In this document: one piece after another, positions 35,343-44,847 of the stretch
Layout of the letters: every line of letters starts with the position of its first letter
Position numbering within the stretch: position 1 is the stretch's first letter
Source of the DNA: Xaviernesmea oryzae
GTDB lineage: Bacteria > Pseudomonadota > Alphaproteobacteria > Rhizobiales > Rhizobiaceae
Direction: 5' to 3'
DNA length: 64,000 nucleotides
Assembly (NCBI RefSeq): GCF_900177415.1
Contig: NZ_FXAF01000006.1
Coordinates: 1,636,001-1,700,000 of the forward strand
Position numbers and translations under genes: made by a program
The notes under the pieces: model-generated
What the model was told of the DNA's origin: nothing
What the model saw: only the letters and a program-made list of their open reading frames with translations
The model's database searches: none

Positions 35343-37403
35343 TCACCCCGCCCGGCTCTCGTGAAAGTGATTGTAGATCTGCTTTGCGACGGCCTCGGAA
35401 ATGCCCTCCACGGCCATGAGGTCGGTCAGTCCCGCGCGGGAGACGGCTTTCGCCGTGCCGAAATGCTGCAGCAGCTTGCGCTTGCGGCCAGGTCCGATGC
35501 CGGAAATCTCGTCGAGCGGGTTCCTGACCATCTCCTTCTTGCGCCGCGCGCGGTGCGAGCCGATCGCGAAGCGGTGCGCCTCGTCGCGCAGCCGCTGGAT
35601 GAAATAGAGAACCGGATCGCGCGGCGGCAGCGAGAAGTCGCTTTTGCCGTCGGCGAAGAAACGCTCGCGGCCGGCCTCGCGGTCGACGCCCTTGGCCACC
35701 CCGATCGCGGTGACGACATCGCGGATGCCGAGCTCGTCGAGGATGGCGCGCACGGCCGTCATCTGGCCCTGGCCGCCGTCGATCAGGATCACGTCGGGCC
35801 AGGCGGGGAAAGAAGCGTCGGGGAAGGCGGCATCGTTGAGATCGTCGCTTCCGGCGGCCGCGGCCGCATCGGCGCTGCGGTCCGGAAGGCCCTCTTCCTT
35901 GAGGAGGCGCGAGAAGCGGCGGGTCATCACTTCCCGCATCATGCCGAAGTCGTCGCCGGGGGTGATGTCGGTCGATTTGATGTTGAACTTGCGGTACTGG
36001 CTCTTCACGAAGCCTTCCGGCCCCGCCACGACCATGCCGCCGACGGCATTGGTGCCCATGATATGCGAGTTGTCGTAGATCTCGATGCGGCGCGGCACCC
36101 GGGCGAGGCCGAAGGTCTCGGCCAGGCCCTGCAGCAGGCGGGCCTGCGACGAGGTCTCCGCCAGCTTGCGGCCATGCGCCTCGCGGGCGTTGGCGAGCAC
36201 GTGGCCGACGAGGTCCTTCTTCTCGCCGCGTTGGGGCACGGAGATCGCCACCCTGTGGCCGGCCTTTTCGGAAAGGGCCTGGGCCAGCAATTCCTGTTCC
36301 TCGACCGCTTCGGAAAGCAGGATCTGCTTCGGCACCGGCTTGTCGTCGTAGAACTGGGCGAGAAAGGCGTTGAGCACTTCCGCGCCCGAAAGCTGCGGAT
36401 CCGCCTTCGGGAAATAGGCGCGGTTGCCCCAGTTCTGGCCGGTCCTGAAAAAGAAGACCTGAATGCAGGAAAGCCCGCCTTCGTGATGGATGGCGAAGAC
36501 ATCCGCCTCCTCGACGCCTGCGGGATTGATGCCCTGATGGCTCTGGACATGCGAGAGCGCCGCGAGCCGGTCGCGATAGACCGCGGCGCGCTCGAAATCG
36601 AGGTCTTCGGAAGCTTCCGCCATCTGCGCGGCGATCGCGGATTTCACGTTCTGGCTCTTGCCGGAGAGGAAGTCCTTCGCCTCGCGCACGAGGCCGGCAT
36701 AGTCCTCGTCGCTGATCTCGTATGTGCAGGGGCCGGAACAGCGCTTGATCTGGAAGAGCAGGCAGGGGCGGGTGCGCGTCTCGAAGACGCTGTCGGTGCA
36801 GGTGCGCAGCAGGAAGGCCCGCTGCAGCGAATTGATGGTGCGGCCGACGGCGGCGGCGGATGCGAAGGGGCCGAAATAATCGCCCTTGCGGGCGCGGGCG
36901 CCGCGGTGCTTGAAGATGGCGGGCGCCCGGTGGTCGCCAGTGATCAGGATATAGGGAAACGACTTGTCGTCGCGCAGAAGCACGTTGAAGCGCGGGCGCA
37001 GGCGCTTGATGAGATTCGCTTCCAGCAGCAGCGCCTCGGTCTCCGTCCGCGTCGTGACGAATTCCATATGGGTGGTTTCCCGCACCATCCGGGCGATGCG
37101 GTTGGAATGGACGCGGCCCTGCGCGTAATTGCCGACGCGCTTCTTGAGGCTGCGCGCCTTGCCGACATAGAGCACGTCGCCCGCCTCGTTGAACATGCGG
37201 TAGACGCCCGGCCCGTTCGGCAGGTGCTTGACGAATTCGGCGATGAGCTCGGCGCCCTTCAGCCCCGTCTCGTTCTTGAGCGCCTCGTTCCAGTCGATCG
37301 ACGCGGCCGGTCCCTCGGACGGCTCGCTCGAAAGCGCGTCGTCGTCGTCATCCTCGGTCTCGTCGTAGAGAACGCCGCCGTCAGGCAGCTTCGTTCCGTT
37401 CAT
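35343..37403 (-). CDS. uvrC: excinuclease ABC subunit UvrC
   Basis: Makes both incisions in nucleotide-excision repair. The 686-residue protein has a GIY-YIG nuclease ([27 protein letters not shown], Tyr and Arg present), a UvrB-contact UVR region, the RNase H-like second nuclease ([18 protein letters not shown]) and C-terminal helix-hairpin-helices ([25 protein letters not shown]). An acidic N-terminal extension of about 50 residues ([13 protein letters not shown]) precedes the nuclease, longer than in E. coli. Confidence 0.97.
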   Translation of the reverse strand: MNGTKLPDGGVLYDETEDDDDDALSSEPSEGPAASIDWNEALKNETGLKGAELIAEFVKHLPNGPGVYRMFNEAGDVLYVGKARSLKKRVGNYAQGRVHSNRIARMVRETTHMEFVTTRTETEALLLEANLIKRLRPRFNVLLRDDKSFPYILITGDHRAPAIFKHRGARARKGDYFGPFASAAAVGRTINSLQRAFLLRTCTDSVFETRTRPCLLFQIKRCSGPCTYEISDEDYAGLVREAKDFLSGKSQNVKSAIAAQMAEASEDLDFERAAVYRDRLAALSHVQSHQGINPAGVEEADVFAIHHEGGLSCIQVFFFRTGQNWGNRAYFPKADPQLSGAEVLNAFLAQFYDDKPVPKQILLSEAVEEQELLAQALSEKAGHRVAISVPQRGEKKDLVGHVLANAREAHGRKLAETSSQARLLQGLAETFGLARVPRRIEIYDNSHIMGTNAVGGMVVAGPEGFVKSQYRKFNIKSTDITPGDDFGMMREVMTRRFSRLLKEEGLPDRSADAAAAAGSDDLNDAAFPDASFPAWPDVILIDGGQGQMTAVRAILDELGIRDVVTAIGVAKGVDREAGRERFFADGKSDFSLPPRDPVLYFIQRLRDEAHRFAIGSHRARRKKEMVRNPLDEISGIGPGRKRKLLQHFGTAKAVSRAGLTDLMAVEGISEAVAKQIYNHFHESRAG

Positions 37404-38086
37404 TCCAAAGTCTCCGCCAGAACCGGCCCGGAATCGGGTTTGCCGATGCCCGGGAACTGGCCATCATCGATTCGAACCATGGGCCCGCGATCGGCCGCTT
37501 GTCAAAGATTGAGGGCAACCCGGCCGGATTTCATGGCCGCGGGCCGCTGCCGCAGACATAGTGACTCGGGACCGGTTTTGAAAGCCGGAACCGGATTTCC
37601 GGGCCGTTGCGAAAACCGGCCTCCACGGCCTGCTTTTCTTGAGGCAAAAATGGGGCGGAATGCTGCGTTGATCCGCTCTCCTGACGGCGCGACGGCCCGG
37701 AAGCATTTATTTCTCATGTCTAAAACGCTCGAAGCGCGCAGGGGATGCCGCCTTTTTCTGAGGGTCTAAGTCGAGGCGAAAAGATGTGGGGACGACCGGC
37801 CGCGGGAGGAAATATATTGACGAAGTTTTTCTTCCGCTTTAAAGAGTAATTCGTGAAGGTGAAAATATTTTTACTTTAAGTAAGGTTCTCTTAAGGTTAA
37901 TGAAATACCTGTTGCGATACAGCAACATCAAACTTTCGCCTTCTGTTTGCCACAATCAATTCACATTTCGGCTCTTTCTATTCCTCAATTCGCATCCACA
38001 TTCGGCCTCAGCGGGCAGGGAACAATCCGTCGCCACCTACGTTCTTGCGACGAGATTCCCGGCACAGCAGTAAAAGGAGAAAATGT
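37404..38086. other. long intergenic region uvrC-porin
   Basis: 683 bases without a convincing gene; short open frames around 37464-37717 on the minus strand lack family features and good ribosome sites. From about 37790 the sequence becomes AT-rich up to the porin gene, which fits a strong promoter or regulatory leader of 200-300 bases. No tRNA or known riboswitch was recognised. Confidence 0.6.
37817..37845 (+). promoter_or_regulatory. candidate promoter for the porin gene
   Basis: TTGACG (37817-37822) and TAAAGA (37840-37845) are 17 bases apart at the edge of the AT-rich leader. If used, the porin messenger would carry a leader of about 240 bases. Weak -10; unverified. Confidence 0.3.
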
Positions 38087-38725
38087 ATGCGTATTCTCAT
38101 CGCAACTCTGATGGCCTCGGCAGCCAGCTTCATCGCAATCTCCGCGGCCAATGCCGCTGATGCCGTTGAGCAGATTCCTCAGGCCCCGGTAGCCGTCGAA
38201 GAGCCGGCACCGGTAAGAACCTGGGAAGGTTTCTACCTCGGTGGTTACGGCGAATATGACTGGGGCCGTTTCGGCGGCGGTGACTACGATGCCGATGGTT
38301 TCGGCGGCGGTGTCTTTACCGGTTACAACTTCCAGAACGGCCCGATCATCTACGGTATCGAAGCTGATGTCGGCTACAACAATCTGGATGGTCCGAGCCC
38401 GAATGGCTATACCGGCGAAGGCGGCTGGAAGGGCTCCGTCCGCGGCCGTATCGGTTACGACCTGAACCCGTTCATGATCTATGGTACGGCCGGTGTGGCC
38501 TTCCAGAACAACGAACTGAGCGACGGCGTCTCTTCCGACAAGAACACCCAGGTCGGTTATACGGTCGGTGCCGGTGCGGAAGCGTTCGTGACCGACAACA
38601 TCACGGCTCGTATCGAATACCGCTACACGGATTTCGCAGCCGACGACTACAACCTTGCCACCGGCACGGTCTCGAAGGGCTTCGACGACCACAGCGTCAA
38701 GGTCGGTATCGGCGTCAAGTTCTAA
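38087..38725 (+). CDS. outer-membrane beta-barrel porin (Omp25/RopB-like)
   Basis: Small 8-stranded outer-membrane protein, likely structural and abundant. The 212-residue protein has a signal peptide (MRILIATLMASAASFIAISAA, cleavage after NAA-D near residue 25), a Pro-rich linker and a barrel with alternating aromatic strands (WEGFYLGGYGEYDWG, ARIEYRYTDF) that ends in Phe as barrel proteins should. Resembles Brucella Omp25/31 and rhizobial RopB. AAGGAG precedes ATG 38087. A strong terminator follows, suiting high expression. Confidence 0.92.
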   Translation: MRILIATLMASAASFIAISAANAADAVEQIPQAPVAVEEPAPVRTWEGFYLGGYGEYDWGRFGGGDYDADGFGGGVFTGYNFQNGPIIYGIEADVGYNNLDGPSPNGYTGEGGWKGSVRGRIGYDLNPFMIYGTAGVAFQNNELSDGVSSDKNTQVGYTVGAGAEAFVTDNITARIEYRYTDFAADDYNLATGTVSKGFDDHSVKVGIGVKF

Positions 38726-38746
38726 GCCTCGCTCAGCAGGCTGGGG

Positions 38747-38775
38747 AAAGCCCGGACTTCGGTCCGGGCTTTTTT
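38747..38775 (+). terminator. strong intrinsic terminator after porin
   Basis: Perfect 11-bp stem AAAGCCCGGAC / GTCCGGGCTTT closed by a TTCG tetraloop, ending in a T run. Starts 22 bases after the stop. Confidence 0.95.
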
Positions 38776-38794
38776 GATTCGTGGTTTTTTTGAT

Positions 38795-39391
38795 TTAGGC
38801 GCCCGATTTCATCGAGCCGTAGTCGGAAAACCGCTTGGCGAAGACGTCGGGCCAGGAGGCGAGTTCCGGGCGGCCTTCCGCCCACTGGCCGTTGAAGCGC
38901 AGGTCGAGATAACCGATCAGCGCGGCGAGCGCGAAATGGCCGCCGTTGAGCTTCTTGCCGGTCTTCGGCAGGTTGTTTTCGAGATGGTCGAGCCCGCGCA
39001 CCACCTTTTCCCATTGCCGGTCGATCCAGCCCTGGTGGATTTTCTCCTCCGGACGGAAGCGGCGTTCGTAGACGATCGCCAGCAGGCAGTCGGTGATGCC
39101 GTCGCAGAGTGATTCGAGAACTTCCGCCTCGGTTCGCTTCTCATCCTTCTTCGGATAGAGCTTCCCGCCCGAGAGCCGGTCGAGATAGTGCATGATGGCG
39201 ACGCTGTCGTAGATCGGCGGTTCGTCCTTGCGGATCAGCACCGGAATCTTGCCGATCGGATTGCTGTCGATGAGTTCCGGCGGATTGGCGTTGGTATCGG
39301 TCTTCACCTCGACGATCTTGATGCCGAGATGGCGGGCCGCCATGCGCACCTTGGCGGAATAGGGGGAGGCCGGCGAATAGAGCAGCTTCAT
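38795..39391 (-). CDS. glutathione S-transferase
   Basis: Predicted cytosolic GST. The 198-residue protein starts MKLLYSPASPYSAKVRMAAR, with a catalytic Ser in SPASPYS, the cis-Pro contact GKIPVL and the DSVAIMHYLDRL helix, then a helical C-terminal domain. The Ser-type active site is frequent in proteobacterial detoxification GSTs. Substrate unknown. AAGGAAA precedes ATG 39391. Same direction as the RNase T2 gene, 26 bases from its stop, so possibly an operon. Confidence 0.88.
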   Translation of the reverse strand: MKLLYSPASPYSAKVRMAARHLGIKIVEVKTDTNANPPELIDSNPIGKIPVLIRKDEPPIYDSVAIMHYLDRLSGGKLYPKKDEKRTEAEVLESLCDGITDCLLAIVYERRFRPEEKIHQGWIDRQWEKVVRGLDHLENNLPKTGKKLNGGHFALAALIGYLDLRFNGQWAEGRPELASWPDVFAKRFSDYGSMKSGA

Positions 39392-39417
39392 GGGCTTTTC
39401 CTTTTTCAGGTCGGAAT

Positions 39418-40098
39418 TCAGCGCGCCGGCGGCAGGGTGATCTGGCTGATCCTGCAGCCGTCGGCGTCCACTTCCGCGCAGTCGCGGAATTGCAGGTCCT
39501 TGGTGAGGCAGATGCGGACTTCTTCGAGCCTGCGGCCTTCGCAGCTCGTGGAGATGCCGCGGCGGCTCATGCCCGGATTGGCCGCGATGAACTTTTCCTC
39601 GATCTCGTCGGCCGACAACGTGACGGCTGTCTCGCCGCGGGCAAGGTCGGAAGGAAGCCGGATGCGCTCGAAAGCCTGCCGGATCCTGGTAAAATAGTCG
39701 CGCTGGCCGAGCCCCGTGCAGCTTCCGTGCTTGCGCCACTGATGGCCGATCAGACCCATGGACGGCATGATGTCGAAGAGCGGCTCGCCGACGGAGCGCG
39801 GCACCCGGCGCGGTTCGCGGGTTTCGCAGAACTCCGGATAGCCCTTCTCGTATTGCGGCCACAATCCGTGGACGATGAAGCGGAAATCCTTGTCCGCATC
39901 GCATTGCCGGTCGTTCCGCTCGCCCTGCTGCGAGGCGCAGAAGGTCGGCGACCAGGAGAGCGAGAGCACGTAGAAATCGAATGCGCCGGCGCGGTCCTGC
40001 GCTTTGGCGGCGGCGGCCGACACGAGAAAAATGAAGAAGAACAGCAAGAAAGAGCGCTGTAGAGGTTGATCTGTCAAACGTGCGTTCCCTAAAGTCAT
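39418..40098 (-). CDS. secreted ribonuclease T2
   Basis: Periplasmic or secreted endoribonuclease that cuts RNA via a 2',3'-cyclic intermediate. The 226-residue protein has a signal peptide (LLFFFIFLVSAAAAKA, cleaved before QD) and both catalytic segments: CAS-1 FIVHGLWPQY (His77) and CAS-2 GHQWRKHGSC (His119, Lys123, His124). Cys residues are in place for disulfides. Start ATG 40098, diverging from the YbhN-like gene across 60 bp. Probably for RNA scavenging, as E. coli Rna does. Confidence 0.92.
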   Translation of the reverse strand: MTLGNARLTDQPLQRSFLLFFFIFLVSAAAAKAQDRAGAFDFYVLSLSWSPTFCASQQGERNDRQCDADKDFRFIVHGLWPQYEKGYPEFCETREPRRVPRSVGEPLFDIMPSMGLIGHQWRKHGSCTGLGQRDYFTRIRQAFERIRLPSDLARGETAVTLSADEIEEKFIAANPGMSRRGISTSCEGRRLEEVRICLTKDLQFRDCAEVDADGCRISQITLPPAR

Positions 40099-40158
40099 TG
40101 GTTCGACCGAGGCCTTGCGGCAGGATTTAAACAGGGGTGGAAGGAACGGCAATATCGG

Positions 40159-41118
40159 ATGGCTTTCAAGACGTACTTTTGGCCCGCGGTCGGCGCGGTG
40201 ACGGTAACGGTTTCGGCCTGGCTCCTCTACAAGGAACTGCGCGGCCTGTCCCTCGATGAACTGGGCCGCAGCTTCGGCGCGATTTCGCCGCTGAACTGGC
40301 TTCTGTGCGGCCTTGCCACTCTGCTCGCCTATGCCGCGCTGGCCGGATACGACCGTATCGCCTTGCTGCATCTGGGACGCAAGATCGACTGGCTCTTCAT
40401 CACCGTCTGCTCCTTCACCACCTACGCGCTTTCGCACAATGTCGGCGCCTCGGTCGTATCGGGAGGGGTGGTGCGATACCGCGCCTATTCCTCGAAGGGG
40501 CTGGCGCCCGCCGAGATCGGCATCCTGATCGCGATGTGTTCCTTCACCTTCGCGCTCGGTACCGTGCTGCTCGCCGGGCTGGTGCTGATCCTCGAGCCCG
40601 GCATAACGGAGCGCTTCGGGGATCTGTTGCCCATGTCGGCGTCGGCCGCCACCGGCTATGTCATCCTGGCGCTCGTCGCACTCTATGTCGCCGGCAGCTT
40701 CCTGAAGCTTCGCGGCTTCGCGATCGGCCCCATCCGGATCGTCTATCCGTCGCCCCGCGTCACGCTGATGCAGCTCGTCATCGCTCCGCTGGAACTGATC
40801 GGTGCGGCCGGCATCATCTATTTCGCCCTGCCTGAGGCGGGAAATCCGGGATTCCTGATCGTGCTCGGGATATTCCTCGTGTCGTTTTCGGCCGCGCTGA
40901 TCAGCCATGTCCCGGGCGGACTCGGGGTGCTCGAACTGGTTTTCGTCATGGGGCTTCCCGACATGGACCCCGCCGATATCATCGCCGCGCTCCTGGTGTT
41001 CCGGCTGTTCTACCTGCTGATACCCTTTGCGATGGCGCTGGTGGTGATCCTTCTTTTCGAACGCTCCCAATTCGCATCCGAAAAGCCGGACCGGCCACGC
41101 GACGACGCCGCGCCCTGA
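40159..41118 (+). CDS. YbhN/UPF0104-like membrane protein (LPG synthase transmembrane region only)
   Basis: A 319-residue protein with about eight membrane helices, related to the flippase half of lysyl-phosphatidylglycerol synthases (MprF/LpiA). Conserved blocks are SHNVGASVVSGGVVRYRAY and SHVPGGLGVLELVFV. It lacks the cytosolic aminoacyl-transfer domain, so it would not make lysyl-PG itself; a lipid transport role is possible. Start ATG 40159, divergent from the RNase T2 gene. Convergent with rlmJ (3 bases between stops). Confidence 0.85.
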   Translation: MAFKTYFWPAVGAVTVTVSAWLLYKELRGLSLDELGRSFGAISPLNWLLCGLATLLAYAALAGYDRIALLHLGRKIDWLFITVCSFTTYALSHNVGASVVSGGVVRYRAYSSKGLAPAEIGILIAMCSFTFALGTVLLAGLVLILEPGITERFGDLLPMSASAATGYVILALVALYVAGSFLKLRGFAIGPIRIVYPSPRVTLMQLVIAPLELIGAAGIIYFALPEAGNPGFLIVLGIFLVSFSAALISHVPGGLGVLELVFVMGLPDMDPADIIAALLVFRLFYLLIPFAMALVVILLFERSQFASEKPDRPRDDAAP

Positions 41119-41121
41119 CGC

Positions 41122-41970
41122 CTATTCGCCTTGCAGCCAGAAGGCGCGCTGCGAGGCGAAGCGGTCCTGCGCCAGGACGGTCTTCAGGACCGGCAGGAGG
41201 GCGTGCAGCTCGTCCTTCAGCGTGAATGGCGGATTGACGACGATCAGGCCGGAACCGGTGAGGCCGGTCGTCTCCCGGTCGCTTTTCACGATGAGCTCCG
41301 CACAGAGCATTTTCGGGATTTCCAGCCCCTGCAGCTCCTCGTGGAAGGCCTTGACCGGCGCGCCTTTCTTGACCGGATACCAGAGGCAGTAGGTGCCGCC
41401 CGGAAAGCGTCTGTAGGCACCGGCGAGGCCCTTGACGAGCCGCTTGTATTCGCCTTCCTCCTCGAAGGGCGGGTCGACCAGGATGATGCCGCGCTTCTCC
41501 TTCGGCGGCAGGTGCGCGCCGAGCGCCAGCCAGCCGTCGAGCTCGGTAACCCGCACCTGGAAATCGCCTTCGAAGAGATTGTGCAGACGGTTGCAGTCTT
41601 CCGGATGCAGTTCCATGGCCGAAAGCCGGTCCTGCGGCCGGAAGAGCATGCGGGCGAGCTTCGGCGAACCGGGATAGAGCTTGAGCGCCCCATCCCGGTT
41701 GAGCTCCCTCACCACGGCGAGATAGGGTTCCAGCAGTTCGGAGACATCGGCCGGCAGGTCGGCCTCCATCAGCCGGCCGATGCCGTCTCGCCATTCGCCG
41801 GTCTTCTGCGCCTCTTCCGAGGAAAGATCGTAAAGCCCGATCCCGGCATGGGTGTCGAGCACGCGGAAAGCCTTGTCCTTCTTCTGTGCATAGCGGATGA
41901 GCCGCGCCAGCACGGCGTGTTTCAGGACATCGGCGAAATTGCCCGCGTGGTAGATATGCCGGTAGTTCAT
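41122..41970 (-). CDS. rlmJ: 23S rRNA (adenine2030-N6)-methyltransferase RlmJ
   Basis: Methylates A2030 of 23S rRNA. The 282-residue protein begins MNYRHIYHAGNFADVLKH, the RlmJ signature, and has the SAM strand VLDTHAGIGLYDL and catalytic DPPFE in ILVDPPFEEEGEYKRL (N6-adenine type). ATG 41970 is chosen because MNYRHIYHAGNF is the universal start; an ATG at 42018 would add 16 residues. Confidence 0.95.
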   Translation of the reverse strand: MNYRHIYHAGNFADVLKHAVLARLIRYAQKKDKAFRVLDTHAGIGLYDLSSEEAQKTGEWRDGIGRLMEADLPADVSELLEPYLAVVRELNRDGALKLYPGSPKLARMLFRPQDRLSAMELHPEDCNRLHNLFEGDFQVRVTELDGWLALGAHLPPKEKRGIILVDPPFEEEGEYKRLVKGLAGAYRRFPGGTYCLWYPVKKGAPVKAFHEELQGLEIPKMLCAELIVKSDRETTGLTGSGLIVVNPPFTLKDELHALLPVLKTVLAQDRFASQRAFWLQGE

Positions 41971-42053
41971 TTGGTCCGCACTCGGGGATGAATAAAATTG
42001 ATGCGCCGCAAATCGCACTTTTTGCGCGGCTTGGCATGCAATATAGAAAACCC

Positions 42054-44192
42054 ATGAACGTTGCGACCCAAATCACCGAGAAAACCGCCATCTCCCGCAT
42101 GACCGTCGGCCACACCGTCTGTCCGCACGACTGTCCGTCTGCCTGCGCGCTGGATGTGGACCTGACCGCCGACGGCAGGATCGGCCGGGTGCGCGGTTCT
42201 GCCGACAACACCTATACGGCCGGCGTCATCTGCGCCAAGGTCGCGCGCTATTCCGAACGCATCTACCATCCCGGCCGGCTGATGGTGCCGAAGCGCCGCA
42301 AGGGCCGCAAAGGCGAGGGGGGCTGGCAGGAGCTCTCCTGGGAAGCGGCGCTCGACGAGATCGCCGACGCTTTCGTCAAGGCCGAGGCGAAACACGGTTC
42401 GGAAGCCGTCTGGCCCTATTTCTACGCCGGCACGATGGGCCAGGTGCAGCGCGATTCGATCGAGCGCCTGCGGCACGCCAAGAAATATTCGGGCTTCTTC
42501 GGCACGATCTGCACCAACATGGCCTGGACCGGCTATGTGATGGGCACCGGCGCCCTGCGCGGACCCGATCCGCGCGAGATGGCGAAATCCGATTGCGTGG
42601 TGATCTGGGGAACGAATGCCGTCTCCACGCAGGTCAACGTCATGACCCATGCGGTGAAGGCCCGCAAGGAACGCGGTGCGAAGATCGTCGTCATCGACAT
42701 CTACGACAACCCGACCATGAAACAGGCCGACATGGCGCTGACGGTCCGGCCCGGCACGGATGCGGCGCTCGCCTGCGCCGTCATGCACATCGCCTTCCGC
42801 GACGGTTACGCCGATCGCGACTATATGGAAAAATATGCCGACGATCCGGCCGGGCTCGAAAGGCACCTTGCAGCGAAGACGCCCGAATGGGCCTCGGCCA
42901 TCACGGGCTTGTCCGTCGAGGAGATCGAGACCTTCGCAAAGCTCGTCGGCACTACGAAGAAGAGCTTCTTCCGCCTGGGATACGGTTTTGCACGCCAGCG
43001 TAACGGCACGGTCGCCATGCATGCGGCGCTCTCGATCGCGACCGTCCTCGGCTCCTGGCAATACGAGGGCGGCGGCGCTTTCCACAACAACGGCGAAATC
43101 TTCCGGCTCGACAAGTCGGAGCTGATGGGCAGTTCTTACGCCGATCCCGATATCCGCCAGCTCGACCAGTCGCAGATCGGCCGGGTGCTGACCGGCGACG
43201 CCGAGGCGCTCCGCTACGGCGGGCCGGTGACGGCCATGCTCATCCAGAACACCAATCCGATGAACGTCGCGCCCGAACAGCGCCTCGTTCGCCGTGGCTT
43301 CATGCGCGACGACCTGTTCGTGGCGGTCCACGAGCAGTTCATGACCGATACGGCCGATGTCGCCGATATCGTGCTTCCGGCCACCATGTTCCTGGAGCAC
43401 GACGACATCTACCGCGCCGGCGGCCAGCAGCACATCCTGCTCGGACCCAAGCTCGTGGAGCCGCCGCCGACCGTGCGCACCAATCTCTTCGTCATCGAGG
43501 AACTGGCCAGACGTCTCGGCGTCGACCATTATCCGGGCTTCGGGATGAACGAGCGCGAGCATATCGACCGCATCCTGAAGGACAGCCGCTGGCCGGGCGT
43601 CGACGTGCTGGAGCGCGAGAAGTGGATCGACGCTCAGCCTGATTTCGAAACCGCCCATTACATCAAGGGCTTCGGCTATCCGGACGGAAAATTCCGTTTC
43701 CGGCCGGACTGGGCGAACGGCCCGTCGCCCGACAAGCCGCCGAGGAATGTCGGCCCGCTGGGACCGATCGGCGAACTGCCGGTCTTCCCGGACCAGGTCG
43801 ACGTGATCGAAGTGGCGGACGAGGCGCATCCCTTCCGGCTGGCGACCTCGCCGGCCCGCAGCTTCCTCAATTCCTCCTTCAGCGAGACGAAGAGCTCCTA
43901 CGAGCGGGAAGGGCGGCCGGAGGTGATGATCGAGCCTTCGGATGCCCGGCGTCTGGGCATCGCCGACGGCGATGTCGTGCGGCTCGGCAACCAGCGTGGC
44001 GAGATCCGGCTGCACGCGCGGATCGTTCCCGGCGCGCGCCCGGGCGTGCTGATCGCCGAAGGGCTCTGGCCGAACGGAAAACATCTCGACGGCGAGGGCA
44101 TCAACGTGCTGACCGGCGCCGATGCGGTGGCCCCCTATGGCGGCGCGGCCTTCCACGACAACAAGGTCTGGCTTCGCAAGGACGCCGCATGA
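42054..44192 (+). CDS. molybdopterin (bis-MGD) oxidoreductase with N-terminal Fe-S motif
   Basis: Cytosolic enzyme of the DMSO-reductase superfamily; substrate unknown. The 712-residue protein has a 4Fe-4S motif at Cys23, 27, 31 and 60 (VCPHDCPSAC), a Mo-region with GTICTNMAW, the MGD-binding segments VIWGTNAVST and QNTNPMN, and a C-terminal molydopterin dinucleotide domain (RLATSPARSFLNSSFSE). No Tat signal or partner subunit is seen. ATG 42054 is preferred; 42036 and 41988 are in-frame alternatives. Stop overlaps the NudK-like start. Confidence 0.9.
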   Translation: MNVATQITEKTAISRMTVGHTVCPHDCPSACALDVDLTADGRIGRVRGSADNTYTAGVICAKVARYSERIYHPGRLMVPKRRKGRKGEGGWQELSWEAALDEIADAFVKAEAKHGSEAVWPYFYAGTMGQVQRDSIERLRHAKKYSGFFGTICTNMAWTGYVMGTGALRGPDPREMAKSDCVVIWGTNAVSTQVNVMTHAVKARKERGAKIVVIDIYDNPTMKQADMALTVRPGTDAALACAVMHIAFRDGYADRDYMEKYADDPAGLERHLAAKTPEWASAITGLSVEEIETFAKLVGTTKKSFFRLGYGFARQRNGTVAMHAALSIATVLGSWQYEGGGAFHNNGEIFRLDKSELMGSSYADPDIRQLDQSQIGRVLTGDAEALRYGGPVTAMLIQNTNPMNVAPEQRLVRRGFMRDDLFVAVHEQFMTDTADVADIVLPATMFLEHDDIYRAGGQQHILLGPKLVEPPPTVRTNLFVIEELARRLGVDHYPGFGMNEREHIDRILKDSRWPGVDVLEREKWIDAQPDFETAHYIKGFGYPDGKFRFRPDWANGPSPDKPPRNVGPLGPIGELPVFPDQVDVIEVADEAHPFRLATSPARSFLNSSFSETKSSYEREGRPEVMIEPSDARRLGIADGDVVRLGNQRGEIRLHARIVPGARPGVLIAEGLWPNGKHLDGEGINVLTGADAVAPYGGAAFHDNKVWLRKDAA

Positions 44193-44782
44193 CGGACAAG
44201 GACGGCCGGATCAGGATCGTCGGCGAGAAGACGCTGTCGGACGGCTGGACGCGGCTGTCGGCCTACGAGCTCGACTATGTGGACCGCTCGGGCGAGACCC
44301 ACCGGCTGCACCGGGAAATCTATCACCGCACGCCCGCCGCCTGCATCCTGCTTTACGATGCGAAACGGGACAGGGTCGTGCTGGTGAAGCAGTTCCGCCT
44401 GCCGGTCCATCTGTCCGGCGAACCCGCCTGGCTGACCGAGGTGCCCGCCGGGCTTCTCGACGAGGATCATCCGGAGGATGCGATCCGCCGCGAGGCGATG
44501 GAGGAGACCGGTTACCGGCTGCGCGACGTGCGCTTCCTCTTCAAGGCCTTCATGTCGCCCGGCGCCATTACCGAACTCGTGCATTTCTTCTTCGCGCCCG
44601 TCGACCTCGCCGACCGGATCAACGGCGGCGGCGGGCTTGCCGAGGAGCATGAGGATATCGAGGTGGTGGAACTGCCGCTCGACGAGGCGGCGGCGATGAT
44701 CGGGAGCGGCGACATTGCCGACGCCAAGACGATCATGCTCCTGCAATGGGCCGTCATCAACCGGGCGGCGATTTCGGGTTGA
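44189..44782 (+). CDS. nudK: NudK-type Nudix hydrolase (GDP-mannose/ADP-ribose-like pyrophosphatase)
   Basis: Hydrolyses nucleotide sugars or related diphosphates. The 197-residue protein has the Nudix box AGLLDEDHPEDAIRREAMEE with REAMEETGY, and E. coli NudK-like landmarks: HREIYHRTPAACILLYD, MSPGAITELVHFFFAP and EEHEDIEVVELPLDEA. Translation is coupled by ATGA to the molybdo-enzyme; the functional link is not obvious. Family clear, substrate from resemblance only. Confidence 0.88.
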   Translation: MTDKDGRIRIVGEKTLSDGWTRLSAYELDYVDRSGETHRLHREIYHRTPAACILLYDAKRDRVVLVKQFRLPVHLSGEPAWLTEVPAGLLDEDHPEDAIRREAMEETGYRLRDVRFLFKAFMSPGAITELVHFFFAPVDLADRINGGGGLAEEHEDIEVVELPLDEAAAMIGSGDIADAKTIMLLQWAVINRAAISG

Positions 44783-44847
44783 GCCCGGCCGGAACATTGG
44801 GATAGCCGCGCCGTTAAGGAGAAATCCCCACCAGCGAGGATTTTCCG

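Noticed and set aside
37464..37717. Small minus-strand open frames between uvrC and the porin.
   Set aside because: No ribosome site, no recognisable fold, and composition like the surrounding non-coding DNA.
35361..37769. An 802-codon open frame opposite uvrC.
   Set aside because: Antisense of a clearly functional uvrC; composition dominated by Arg, Ala, Val and Asp with no motif.
41967..44156. A 729-codon open frame opposite the molybdo-enzyme.
   Set aside because: The plus-strand frame has Fe-S and MGD motifs and good conservation features; the opposite one has none.
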